Source: Syngnathus acus
Lineage: Eukaryota > Chordata > Actinopteri > Syngnathiformes > Syngnathidae
Length of the DNA: 64,000 nt
Assembly: GCF_901709675.1 (NCBI RefSeq)
Contig: NC_051095.1
Span: forward strand, 14,461,456-14,525,455
Direction: 5' to 3'
In this document: piece by piece, positions 37,451-49,660 of the stretch
How positions within the stretch are numbered: the stretch's first letter is position 1
Layout: each line of letters opens with the position of its first letter
The notes under the pieces: model-generated
What the model saw: only the letters and a program-made list of their open reading frames with translations
Database searches by the model: none
Told to the model about the DNA's origin: nothing
Position numbers and translations under genes: made by a program

Positions 37451-37630
37451 TATCCGTTCCTCCAATGCTCCCTCTGTGAGCGGCGGGCCCCGTAGTGCTT
37501 GCTTTCCTCCTCGCCGCCTCTCCATTAGGCGCCTAACAGAGCGCTGGGCTCCGGCGTTTCTCGCTCTCCCTCAATGCGTCCGTCTCCCTGTCGCCCTTCA
37601 GGTCTCATCGCACTCGCAATGGAGGATCCA
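37430..37630. promoter_or_regulatory. CpG-rich patch, possible promoter or first exon
   Basis: I count about 20 CpG dinucleotides in about 200 bp, against very few in the surrounding kilobases. Such patches often mark vertebrate transcription starts. No convincing coding frame starts here and no TATA box is evident. It could also be an unmethylated enhancer or a remnant of a GC-rich repeat. Confidence 0.3.
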
Positions 37631-40600
37631 TCCAATCATCCCATGGCACATACCGTCTTCTATTATCCATCCTCCCACAGCTTTCTAAACTTGGACCCCC
37701 ACCTTACAGGGCCTGTATGGCTGAACACGCTTGAGCGTTTGTTTTCTTTTCATATGTGAACATGTGTTTCGTCACTGGCCGTGGAGCCCAATGTTAACAA
37801 GCTTGTGCAAAATCTGTGTTCTCGAGTGTGATTTGAGGTGAAGCTGGCCTGAGTCCACATATGACACAACATGAGGTCACATAATACAATAGGTAACAGA
37901 TGTACTCCTGCACTAAACCCTGAGAGCACACATGCTACACCTATGCCAAAAATGTTCTCTTGGCCAGATGGTATTCACAGACTACAAACTAGCCCTTTAA
38001 CACTGTTGCAGTTTTGTGTACAACCATTTTAGTTGCACTGGACATCCATCCACTCACATTCATATGAAGCACTGATGTTCTGCTGTTAGGCTCAAAGTTT
38101 CTTGCAAGAGTAAACAAAAAATATCTATATAATAGATGTTGTTGTTTAAACCAACAATGACTTGGAAAATTAAATCACATTATTAGGTCAACACTAGATC
38201 GGCCAACAATCTGAGAATTTGACAGGTGCATAGTGGCAGACTGTAGCGCTAGTGCAGGTACTACACGTCCCAATGTCCCTGAATAGGTTAGTTGGCTTAG
38301 AGTTTATTTTAGCTGATCTCTTACTTTTTCCATGACAGATCAATTTGAATAAGGCAACATATTAAATGTCTTTGTGTACCTTGAAGATAGACAGATGCGA
38401 TTTTTAACCCATCTCATTATACTAGCTTTCCAATTATAAGATTAGACATTATAAATAGCTTCAGGCAGCTAGTTCATATGTAACAATCTGCAACAGGAGT
38501 TTCTCTGTTGTCATGCTGGACACAAAGAGAGACTCGCACCCGCTTACCTTCAGACACACCGGTGGCTCCCAAAAGGATTAGGTGTTGCCAAGTGAGTATA
38601 ATGCAATAGCTTCCGGTCTCCCACATTTTATTTGTCCGGGGATTGATTGTACGACCTAACATTTTGTTTCACCTTGTACCACCTTTGGGCAAAAATAGCT
38701 ACAATAAGTGAGAATAACTTTTTGCCAAGGAATTTGTGTGAGAAACAAGAAACTAACAAACTAATGTTATGGGATGTGATGACAGAATGATATCATCTCC
38801 CTTTTTTTCATAACGAGAAATCAAACACACATTTGACAAGAAAATGCCTATCTTTATCTCACCCATGCAGGAAACCACCCTGATAGTTATTTCTTGTTTT
38901 GCAATGATGAAGAGAAAGTTAGTGGATTGGTCAGCATATCATATTTTCCCATGCTTATTAAAAAAATACTGGATGCAAATGTGACTCACGGCTAATTTGA
39001 TACCAAAACAGGGAATTGAAAAAGAACGTTACATCTCCATTAGAACCAGATGAAGCGGCATGAAAAGTCAGGCTGAGCGGGGGAGAGAGAGCAAGATGAG
39101 GTGGTTGTTTGTCGCGATTTTGAGAGTGGCAGGTAGGTGGGGATGTGGATTGGCAGATAGGTGGCTTCCGAGAGGAGTCATGCAACCATGATGAGTTGCA
39201 TAATGAGCGGGGATGGTGAGAAAAAGGCCTCAGCGGGTGGGCGGGCACGCTTCCCGCGATTTAGTGGATACATTTATGAGGCACTCTGATGGTGGCATGC
39301 TAATGATGAAGAAGAGGGAGGGAAATGTGAGCAGGGGTCAAGTACAAGTCCTCTGGTAAGGCGTAATTTCTGGAAACCGACACCCTGTTTTCCATTTCAA
39401 AGCATCGACATAAAGATCTCAACCTGGACCTTGCAGAGCCTTTATTGGCCTAATGTGGAGTTACATACAAAAATAAGAATAAAAATTAAATAAAGTATTT
39501 TGAATCTTTTTATGAGAGATTTGTCTAAAAGGTCCATTGTGGATCTAAAACCTCATTTATTGCAGACTACCTTTTCTTGCCGGCTTTGTGTGTTTCAATG
39601 TGTCATTGCTAATCGTGGACATAAAACATAGAGTGAAGCTAAGGGAAATCAATAGTAGTGATGGAGACCATTTACTTTTTTATTATTCTAGATCCATGAC
39701 CTCCCGCTCCCCCATGCTGTTGTTGCCCCTAGGCTAAAGCTCATTGTCGCTCGCATTTGCTCATTAAGTGCCAATCACCTGCTACTCGCAGCCATAATTT
39801 GCCAGCACTTGGTGGCACTGCAGATGTCACATAATGACCCCCCCCCACACATGCCTGTACGACTTGCATTATTCAATGGAGATGCGCTTGACACGGTTTA
39901 CCCTTGACAATGAACTTGCGCTCTATTTACTCCCGTTCCATGGCCACAACCTGACTGCTCTCCCACTGCATTTAATTTGTTTTCGGCTGAAACTAAATCA
40001 AATTCTTTATGTGATATTTCGTCTTTGCCAATGAACCGCTACATGCTTTGAAACAAGTGTGAGCGTAACCTTTGATTCACAATCTCAGAAAAGGTCTCTG
40101 CCTTCCATGCTGTATACAACACAAAAATGCCTACCAAAAGGAATAAAAGTCCAGAGACAGTACTAGTTTTAGCAGTAAGTTTAGTGAACGTGAATGAAGT
40201 CCTCTGACTTGAATGGCACTTCTCGCTGTGTCACTGGTCTCCTCTCATTACTTTGTGTTGTCTGTTGAAATAATGTCGACATGACATGTCTGTGTTTGTT
40301 TTCATGTAGCATAACTCAACATTAGCCATTAGCTTGGAGAAACGGATGCTGATGAAAGAGTCTCTCTCATAATAAAGAAATGATTGGAATCAACTGAGTG
40401 GTCAGTGATACGTGTTGTTCATTTGCAGTCAACAAATTACTTGGCACAGAACTGAATTTTAATTGACTTTTATTTGACTATATAATGTTAAGTGGCAGTA
40501 AACAACTCACTCATGTCAGAACATTTATTGAGGTATAGATGTCATATTATTTGCAATGAGTAAGTTACGCAGGGCAGAATCAGTGGGTGTGGTTGTTCAC

Positions 40601-41368
40601 TGAGTGATAGATGTTCATTCGCGGTGAAAGAATCACATTTGCCCAAGCATCCCTTCCCTGACCACCTGCTGGCTGCATTATTGACCGCAGTTCCACTTCT
40701 GGCCAGTACTTTTGCGGCTGAGCTCAATTTAACTGAGAAAAGAATCAACCGGTTGATAAAGCAATTTCTTGTAATACTTTCTCTCAAAAGATTTGTTCGT
40801 TTGAAGAGAGATTCCGCTGTAATGGATCACAGATAAAAGTTTGACTGAATGGTCACATCTTGGTGCAGGCTAAATGGCTTTAAAAGAGTGCAAACAAAGA
40901 CAACAGCAAATTTCTAGGTTCTTATGGATGATTGTCATTGAATGTGAAGAGGTGCCCAGCATAGCAGTGACCAAAATTAGAAGTGTCAGGTGTCAGCTGC
41001 AATGATTCTGAATTTAATTGACAAGTTGTCACAGTGCGGGCAATTTTTCAGGCAAATAAATCTTTCACAGCCCGGAGAGACAGAGACATTTCATGCTTTC
41101 GTTCCAGGTTTAAACACTCAAACTGCACAGTGACGACCATGTGGTCATGCAGGTCAAAATATCAACGTATATATGTAGTCATGACATTGCATGTGTATTT
41201 ACACTGGTGCTTATGAAAAAGCAAGATTCTACATCAAAATATCAATGTGCAATTATGACATATCAGTGAAACTAACACCACTATATTTACTTCCTTGCTT
41301 ATTTGGTTCCAGAGTAAATTAGGCTGTTTGACATTCAGAAAGTGTGCCAAATAAGTAGAAGCTAAGTG

Positions 41369-41369
<1 letters not shown>

Positions 41370-41399
<30 letters not shown>

Positions 41400-41406
41400 G
41401 GGGGGG
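41370..41406. repeat. (GT)n followed by a 24-base G run
   Basis: GT units at 41370-41382 run directly into an uninterrupted G homopolymer at 41383-41406. Homopolymers of this length are unstable and their length in an assembly is often unreliable. Confidence 0.95.
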
Positions 41407-41478
41407 TTAAGACTCATATTTACATAAAACTCTTTGTTTCATGTATGATGTGTCATCACCATTCCTTCAAACAAATTG

Positions 41479-41522
41479 GTTTGTAGCCTATCCACATTGA
41501 TGTTTGTAGCCTATCCACATTG
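41479..41522. repeat. Two tandem 23-bp units
   Basis: The sequence GTTTGTAGCCTATCCACATT starts at 41479 and again at 41502, an exact 23-bp period. Confidence 0.9.
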
Positions 41523-44500
41523 TCATTCATGTATGTGAAAATGTTTCAAACCAAGGCACCAAGTCCTGCCAAGGATACATATTAAAAAGCAAACCAAAAT
41601 AAAAACAAGAGTAATTGATGCCTTGCAAAAATATTTCTATTTGCCTCCCTATACTAATACTTTAAACCTAAAATTCATTCATACCAGAGGCTCAAAATAA
41701 GCGGGTTTGCATCGTGGTGACAATGCCCCCGCACAATTGAAGTACATTACCGCAACGAACGTACAACTACAATGGTCAATATGCGGTGTCATTCACACGA
41801 GTAGCTACTCACAGCACTGAGCTGCCTTTGTGATCAATGTACAAGCCACTAATGTTCACACTTTGGCTGACTCATTTCAGGGCCGTAGCTAGTCATTTGG
41901 ATGCCCAAGGCAAACAGAGACAGAGGCCCCAGCCCCACTGAATTATAGTTCAATTTTGACGAAAGTTGAGTTATGTAATTTAGGTCACTTTGTCCCGTTA
42001 CAATGATCTGACAGCCTCAGTTAGCCTATTAATATTGACCACCAAAGATTTTGAATATTGATTGGTGTTTATCATTATTTAAAAAGTGTGAATTTAAGAA
42101 AGTTGTCCTTTTTCCGGAGCTGGTTGAACTCCTTAAAATCCCTCCTGAGGATTGTTATCTAATAAGTGATTAGGCACTGTGATGTCATTTTCAGTCAACA
42201 CTAAGAGGCAAAATGGTCGCCTTCTGATATGGATTAAAATCAGGTAGATTTTGCCACTTAATTTATATTTCATGAATGCAATATTATTCTGAATGTCGAG
42301 GTTAGACCGGGGTTTTGAGTTGACATGACTATGATCTCAAAACACTGACTGTAACTTCTGTTAACAGGATAATTGAACGCTTCCCCATGAGACAAAGGCA
42401 TTTATCTCTCCGTCGAGATTTATTATTACTTCATATTTCCTTCATACCTATTCTGACATTTCTTAGATTACTATTATACTTTGAATAACTGATTAATGCT
42501 GCAGGACTTCCTTGATACAGCATACGTTGTAGTCAATGAATTCACAAACAACGGAGGAGGTATAGACCACCATTTCTACTCATATTACACTGCAGTGAGA
42601 TGTGTCTCATGTCTGTTTTAGTGATTATGTCTTTGGTGTTTTCAGCTCACAGGCTCTTTTATCTGTCACTGTGCCCCCCACCTTCCCACCTCAGTATGAG
42701 AGGGAGACTAGGGTAACCCCCCCTTTGCCATGCTCCATTTCCTCCTTTTTCTCGCTTCGCCTTCCCCTTCTGGAGGGACCACTGCGCAGCCTGTGTACAA
42801 ATGACTCGCTTTATCATCAGCTCCGCAGCAAATGAATTTACTCCGCTCCCAGTCTCCCTTGATGGTCAACCAACTCCTCCTTGTCCCTTCCGGTGACACA
42901 CCACTATCAAAGTCCTGACTTGCTGTGACTTATGCCACGGGGCCGCTGATAAAAGCTGAGACATAACTGATCATAAGCGTAAAGCCTCTGTAGGATCTCG
43001 ACCGCCTCAGAGACCATCATGGGCAATTACATCTTGCACAATTGAAGGAAGATTCCTTTGATGTAAATGTCATGCAGTTTCAATGGGGGAAAGGGATCAC
43101 TGTGTACTGTACAATATGATAAATTCCACAGCAACAGTCTTGGATGCAAGGACATTGGGTATGGTAGAATTCAGTATAGAATCTTGATCTGGTTTGTCAG
43201 TGAGCAATCCAAAACAATGTGCTGACTAATGTCCCATGAGGTCTCAATTAAACGACTGTACCTCTTCAAAACGGGTAGTAACTATTATCTCATTTCATAG
43301 ATCCAATCCTTCTCACAAAGATATTCATATTTGTTAACTGGTGAGTGCCTCTGCTGCTAACCAAACCAGCAGCTATAAAGGTACAATCACACTGATAATC
43401 AGCAAATCAGGCAAAAGTAGTTCTGCTGTGTGGTGCAAAAGTTGCAAAAATGAAAGTGATGCTCCAATGTGAGAAACAAAATTAGCTCCACAAATGTGCA
43501 CTGATGTTGCTGTAGGAATGATCTCAAGAGACTTGGCCATGAAAAGAATTTAGAAGAGCAAAAATGTTACTAGAGTCCTAGATTTGGTACAGTCTTGATT
43601 TAATTGGTTTTTAATTAATGTTACTAAAATAACTTTCAGCCACTCCCCATAATTTCTGACAGTTACTAATTGTTGATAGTTGATGAGTTGATGATTGCTC
43701 CTTTCAATGTGGAAGTAAGCAAATCAGTGGAGCGAAGATTTGTGACAACTAGTTAACTTGATTTGGCAGCTGACAGAAAAGGTTTTTTGTTGTTGTTGAT
43801 AAAAGGTAATCCAAATGCAGGCTATTTAAAGAACCTGCTAATTAGTGTTGCATCCCCTCCCGCTCATCTTCCAGGCTTGCAAACAGCTTGAGAAGAGAGA
43901 TAATTAAGTGTTCTATTTTGCCCTCCTATTTGTAGCTTACTCCAAACTTAATTGTGGCTAATTAGGCATGAGTATTGATAAGTTGTGAGGTGACACACCT
44001 CTTTGAGGTGGCCAAAAAGACACATCAAAGTGTCACAATAAGTGAGTGCAAGTGAGTGGGGGGGGCTTTTTGTGGCAAACTCAATGAGGCCTTCTAATTG
44101 GAATATATACCAGAAGGCGTCTAATGCAAGAAGACTTGCATTGAGAAATGACATTTATGTTGATTAACTTTATTTTAAGGTTGAAAATTGGGAATCAGTG
44201 CTTCAAATCACCTTCATAGTTTGCCTTGGCCATAAATTCAAACTGATTGTTTACTTATGTTTCTAACTTACTTTTCTAATTATGGTACGTAATCATATTA
44301 CTGCACTTTTACTTATAAACTAATTCATGGGTTTTTTTTTTTGTTGGTGTGAAAATGCACCTTTTTGCAATCATCACTTTTTATGGAAACTCCATAGTTA
44401 ATGTCAACAGATACCACTTGCTCAAGTTGTGTTCATAACATTTTCCAGAATATTTTTTTTCGACTGCGCAATGAACGAATTACACACATTTTTCAACTCA

Positions 44501-44550
44501 CCCATGGAATGTGGGCGAGTGCATCTAAAGACATGATGTTTTGTTCGTCC

Positions 44551-44592
44551 GTGTGTGCGTGTGTTTGTGTGTATGTGTGTGTGTACGTATGT
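44551..44592. repeat. Interrupted (GT)n microsatellite
   Basis: GT repeats interrupted by GC, TT and AT steps. Confidence 0.9.
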
Positions 44593-45233
44593 TTGGTTAG
44601 CTACCCCAGAGACAATCCATCAGTACAGTGCTGTGTATGTTGATGTAAACAATCTCCCATAAAGAGGAAACTAATTAATAGTTGAAATAGGCGAGATGTT
44701 GTACACAATCTGGCTATGTACTAGGCAGTTCCGTACAAGCTAGATGGGCGATGATACTCGGGGGTATTGAAGACTCTAAGCCTATACTGCTCATTATACA
44801 ATACAAAAAGAAATTATACCATTATACCTGTAGTATGGACAAAAAATTGCTTTGTTTATTCATTTACTCTATACTGGTATATATGTTTATATACAGACAA
44901 AGGCTCAATGACCCAGTAATATTGACTGTGACATGAATAAATGCATACTTCCATGTGTTACGTTTTCTGCAATAAATTGATGGTGTCTTTTAAGGCAGCA
45001 AGTATCCGAAATCCCATTGTGTGTTGCATCGGCAATATTCAGTATGTGCGCGCATCTCCCTCGTCGGAAGGTTAGCAGAACGGCGGTGCCATCTTCCACT
45101 TTAGACTCTGACTGAAAGTGGGACAAGGAGTGTGGCAAGGGATCAAGGTTTACCCACCTGGCCAATTAGAAGACAAAGAAAACTACAAAATGCAGCTTAC
45201 ATCCAGTAGCTGGTACTGTCACGGCACTCAATA

Positions 45234-45246
45234 GTTGCTAGGCAAC
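45234..45246. promoter_or_regulatory. X-box-like motif
   Basis: GTTGCTAGGCAAC has one perfect RFX half site (GGCAAC) and one with a single mismatch (GTTGCT). Evidence is motif only. Confidence 0.35.
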
Positions 45247-47893
45247 GCTATCTATTATTGAGCAAACTTGCTGTGGGCACGGCTATTATATGTATAAATC
45301 ACTGTAGTAATCTGCAGTTAAGATAAAACGCCACAGTTGTTTCTGGGAGAGAGAAAAAAAAATCCCACCAGGCTAGTTTTGTTTATTCTTGAAGAGTGCC
45401 CAAAATTGATTAGCACACACAGACAAGTATCAAGTTATGTAAATACATTTCTATTTTCACAGCAAAAGTGTCGAGGGAAATGGCACATTTTAAGCAAGTG
45501 TCAATTTATCAACTGTTCGGTAAGTTGTCCTACGCTCCACGTTTAAAGCATCAATCTTGCTTGAAAAATTCGGCATTGTGGTTAGCTCAGGAAAAGATGA
45601 GCTATGGGCTTATGTCAGGAGGTGATCTATGCATCGCTCGGCCGGGGGATGCCGTGCAAGCTGAAATTACAAGTGCATTGACACTTTGGCATGTACGTTG
45701 AGAAAGGTAATAAACACGCAACGGATTTCCTATTCACTTCCCACTGTATGTATTTGTGATGACAAATAAACTGAAAATACAATAGTTTGTGTGCATAGTA
45801 ATTTATATACTAACGTGTGTATCTTTTTTGCGCGCTGCACACACACACTGACTATTTAAACACAGTAGTACAAAGCAGCATTACGAATGCCATGTCTTCT
45901 CTATAAACAACAAATGTTTTGGTAAAGCTTTTTGCTGATATCAGTAGAAGAACTTACAGTCAGCAAGAGTAATCAACTTGTTTTGTAGAGGTATGAGTCA
46001 AGTGGGCCCCCTCAGTGAAAATGGTGGAGCATGGCATCTATGAAAGGAGGTACAATAACATTTTCAGTTGTAGTTTTCACACCCAGCACAAGTCTAGCGC
46101 AAAGCACAATCTAACTGTGTACATGGGTGGAGTTCTTTTGGTATTTTCCAAGACTTTGCACAGGTAGAATTTAACATAATGGGGCGTTTGCATCAAACGT
46201 CACGGGATTTCATTCATGATTACAACAGCGTGGGACAATCAATTTGAATCATGGTAGAAATCAATTCATTGAACAAATTATAATCATTATCATCTTAAAA
46301 ATATTTTCATATCGCCCATGTCACTATTGGGGGTGAAGAAGGACGGGGTCACACATGGACACACGGTGCAAGGTGGTTTCCAATTGTCCACTTCACATGC
46401 ATGGCCGACTATATCATCCGCAAGGGGAGATCTTATATCAAATAAGCATGTTCATTTTATGTTTGCTCCATTTTGCCCATTAGATAGAAGCATTAAATAT
46501 GAAGCAAAAAAAACAACAACTGTATTTTGAGACAGCACACAACAGGAGTGTTAACATTTACTACTATCTACTCTGAAAATGTAAATTTCTCCTACATAGG
46601 ACCATACAATCTAAATACACAACAGTCCTTACGTTCCAGTGATAACTACATGTGGTTATGATACTACTAAAGCTTAACATTTTAACATTCATTTGATTCA
46701 AAGCAAGTATCTACATAAAATTATGTTTACAGAGAAAAAAACCTAAAAATTTGTTTACCTTCCCTGATCATTTTAGTGACTCAGCAACTTAGCTGTAGCT
46801 TAACTGTTAAATTGTTTCAAGTGAATCTTAACATCTATGCTATATACAAGTACACACACAAAACCATACTATGGCATTCTAATGGTGCTGACATTGCACT
46901 CATTTATAACTGGCTCTTAAAAAGCTGGATTTATGTTCAGCTTTTATTATCGGAGTCAGACTGTTAGAATGCATTACAGTAAGGGCACCTTGCCAAATCG
47001 TCTATTAGTGCATTTTCTCTGATGTGCAGCATATACGGCGCCCTCTCCTTAGCCCATGCATATAAAATAATCACTAAATATTATATAATCTGGTATGACT
47101 ACTGCAGACCACAGTACTTCAAAAGGAGTTTGGTAGCATGGCCTTCAGCCTCAACTGGAACCCACTTCTCGCTCTGGCAGTCCACTGGTACCAGTTCGGC
47201 CTGAGGGTGACTGATCGCAGGAAGGAGTAGCATTCTCTAATTCATGGGAGGAGTGAGTCACAAGCACAGGCCCCAGCATCAGTGTCTGCCCGGCTTTGTG
47301 CATTGTTTCACCAGCGCACGCTACTATGATTCAAATTGAATTTTAATGGTTTTCTCTGCTAAAACCATATTGCTGTCATTCTCTATTTGTCTTTGGATTT
47401 GTCTCCAGCCTGATAATGCTCTTTGTGTTCGTTTGGGGTATTTGCTTTGCAGATGTAAGACAGGTATGCCGGTGGTCCTCCTCTTGTAGAATTCACTTTT
47501 GTTAGACCTGGGAATCTAATAGTGATTTTTGCCAAGTAAACCCTACAGTAAGCTGTATCCTGTGTATTTATACGTTGCAACTACAAGGATGATCTATTCA
47601 AACAGGCTCAAACCAAGAAGGATATTTTCTTTTTCAGGCTTTTGATTTGATTATGAGTGCATGATCCAGAGGAGAGCAGCATTTGCACTGAACTGAAATC
47701 AAAATGACGGATTAGACACAATATTACATGTGCAATAATGGAACATATTTTAGTTTGTTCTGTACATTTTTTTTCAGGGTTTAACACTGGTCCAACAAAA
47801 ACTTTTACACTGTAGGCTACTCCAAAGGTATTGGGACAGTTAGGCCAATTCCTGTAATTTCAGACTTAAATTAAGTTTGATTAGTCTATGTTG

Positions 47894-48140
47894 ACAAGTC
47901 AAGTCAAGTTTATTTGTATAGCCCTAAATCACAAGCAGTCTCAAAGGGCTTCACATAGACAAAAATTGACAATTATTCTCAAAGCATCCCCTGATCTTAA
48001 GCTCCCAAAAGGGCAAGGAAAAACTCAAAAACCCCTGCCAGGGGAAAATGAGAAACCTTGAGAAGGGACCACAGATGGAAGGATCCCCCTTTCAGGATCA
48101 CCAGGTTGAAATGGATGCAGAGAGGGCACAAATAATACAT
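47894..48140 (+). repeat. Widespread fish interspersed repeat (AGTCAAGTTTATTTGTATAG)
   Basis: It starts with ACAAGTCAAGTCAAGTTTAT, then TTGTATAGCCCTAAATCACA, TCTCAAAGGGCTTCACA, GGGCAAGGAAAAACTCAAAA and GAAGGGACCACAGATGG. This order is common in teleost genomes. The element class (LINE tail or SINE-like) is not settled from this copy. It has no coding potential. A degraded second copy is at 35198. Confidence 0.75.
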
Positions 48141-49406
48141 AATATGAAAATTAAAAAAAAGTGGATGTCCAAGTCAGAGCGACAGAGAACAACATTTATA
48201 CTGTCCTAATTGTGGTAAAATAATCTATTATGGAGCTAAGAAAAACTGGAAAATCAACCGTAGCCATTGACAAAATTAAACTTAAACTATTCAGTTCTTG
48301 TGTCATATCCAATTCCCCACAATGGCAATTTAAATTGGTCATGCAGTCGAAAACATAACCGCTAACTTGCTCCATTATAACCTTTAGAAAGTATAGGAAG
48401 TAAGCATTCTTGTGTATTATGCAGGTATTGACATTCTCAACTCGCTGTGAGGCCGTGATGAGGAGTAATACTTGGAGGAGTTCACCCATTTATATTCATG
48501 GAAGTTCCCATACAGGAAAGGGGCAGTGCAGTGAACCTCTCCGACATCAGCCAGGGGATTCCGAGAGAACAGCAGATGGATAAAGTGAAGTTAAACCCCC
48601 CGAATTTGTGCACACGATGACCATAATCCCGTCTGGATCTCACCTTGAGATTCTTCATTTAATTCCCCACCCTAAAGTGACCTTCACGTTCTTTGTGGGT
48701 CACACACCTCATACTTAGGGACGTGTCAAACAAGCGGCTCCTTCACAGGGTGGGTCTCGATATACAAGCGTGGATAAGTGACATGATACCGGGTGATTCA
48801 GTTTATGACACTCTGAACGGGCTTTCTTCACCTGTGTTACATGTTTCAATGCAAATTTAAAGAGGGTCATGCAAAAAAGTTGTTTTTCAAACCGTGTATA
48901 AGACATCTAGGATCTTTCCATTACAAGACAGCATGTGAAAGACAGTCGGCTTTCATTTTTGCAGTGTTACTCTTTAATGTCATGCGGCTGCTAAGTGTTG
49001 TGAAATAGGACTATGACAATTTAACCTGAACAAACTATACTGTTATTATTTTTGAAAACTCAGGAGCCAACAAAACTTAAAAGCCTTAAATTGATGTTTG
49101 TAACAGGACTGTACTTGAGATATGAACATGTACCAAAAATTATTCTCTTACAAAATACTTTAAGATGACATTATTGGAACCCATTATTCATTCATTACAA
49201 AATGTATTTTATTTATTTGTTTATTTAATGAAATGTACAAACAGTAGGTGTGTATAAGTAAGCCAAAAATTATTTTACGTTTGATATGTAGCCTGCATTT
49301 AAGGATGTCGTCCAGTTTGAATTGGTAATGTTTGAGAACATTAATGCTATGCAGTACATAAAACTGGTTGTGTAAAAATAAACGACATTAAAAATGAAAA
49401 AATGGA
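48141..49406. other. Noncoding DNA, no gene recognised
   Basis: No repeat or coding family recognised. Confidence 0.5.
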
Positions 49407-49660
49407 GTCATACCAAAGACTATAAAAATGGGACCCATTGCCTCCCTGCTTGGCACTCAGCATTAAGGGTTGGAATTGGGGGGTTAGATCACCAAATGAT
49501 TCCCGAGCGCGGCACCGCTGCTGCTCACTGCTCCCCTCTCCCCCAGGGGATGGATTAAAATCACATGGGGATGGGTTAAATGCAGAGGACAAATTTCACC
49601 ACACCCAGATGTGTGTGTGACGATCATTGGGACTTTAACTTTAACTTTTTTTTTTTTTTT
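49407..49660 (+). mobile_element. 5'-truncated SINE, ACTTTAACTTTA-tail family
   Basis: It begins at GTCATACCAAAGACTATAAA, so the tRNA-like head with A and B boxes is missing. The body (CCTGCTTGGCACTCAGCATT, CGAGCGCGGCACCGCTGCTG, ACCCAGATGTGTGTGTGACG) and tail (GACTTTAACTTTAAC then poly-T) are almost identical to the copies at 54432 and 55148. 5' truncation is typical of target-primed reverse transcription. Confidence 0.9.

Larger units (their letters stand above)
35306..41360. other. Noncoding DNA with a CpG-rich patch
   Basis: No gene recognised in about 6 kb. It holds a short GCTCGCTCGCTCGCT run at 35631-35646, a CT-rich tract at 37401-37450 and the CpG-rich patch that follows it. Other open frames lack any domain signature. 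Confidence 0.5.
41523..47890. other. Noncoding DNA, no gene recognised
   Basis: No gene recognised in about 6.4 kb. It contains a GT-rich microsatellite at 44551-44592 and an X-box-like motif at 45234. The frames around 45337-45701 overlap each other and lack domain signatures. Confidence 0.5.

Noticed and set aside
41881-41945. GGGCCGTAGCTAGTCATTTGG..GGCCCC block resembling a hAT-type end
   Set aside because: No inverted partner end or target duplication could be found nearby.
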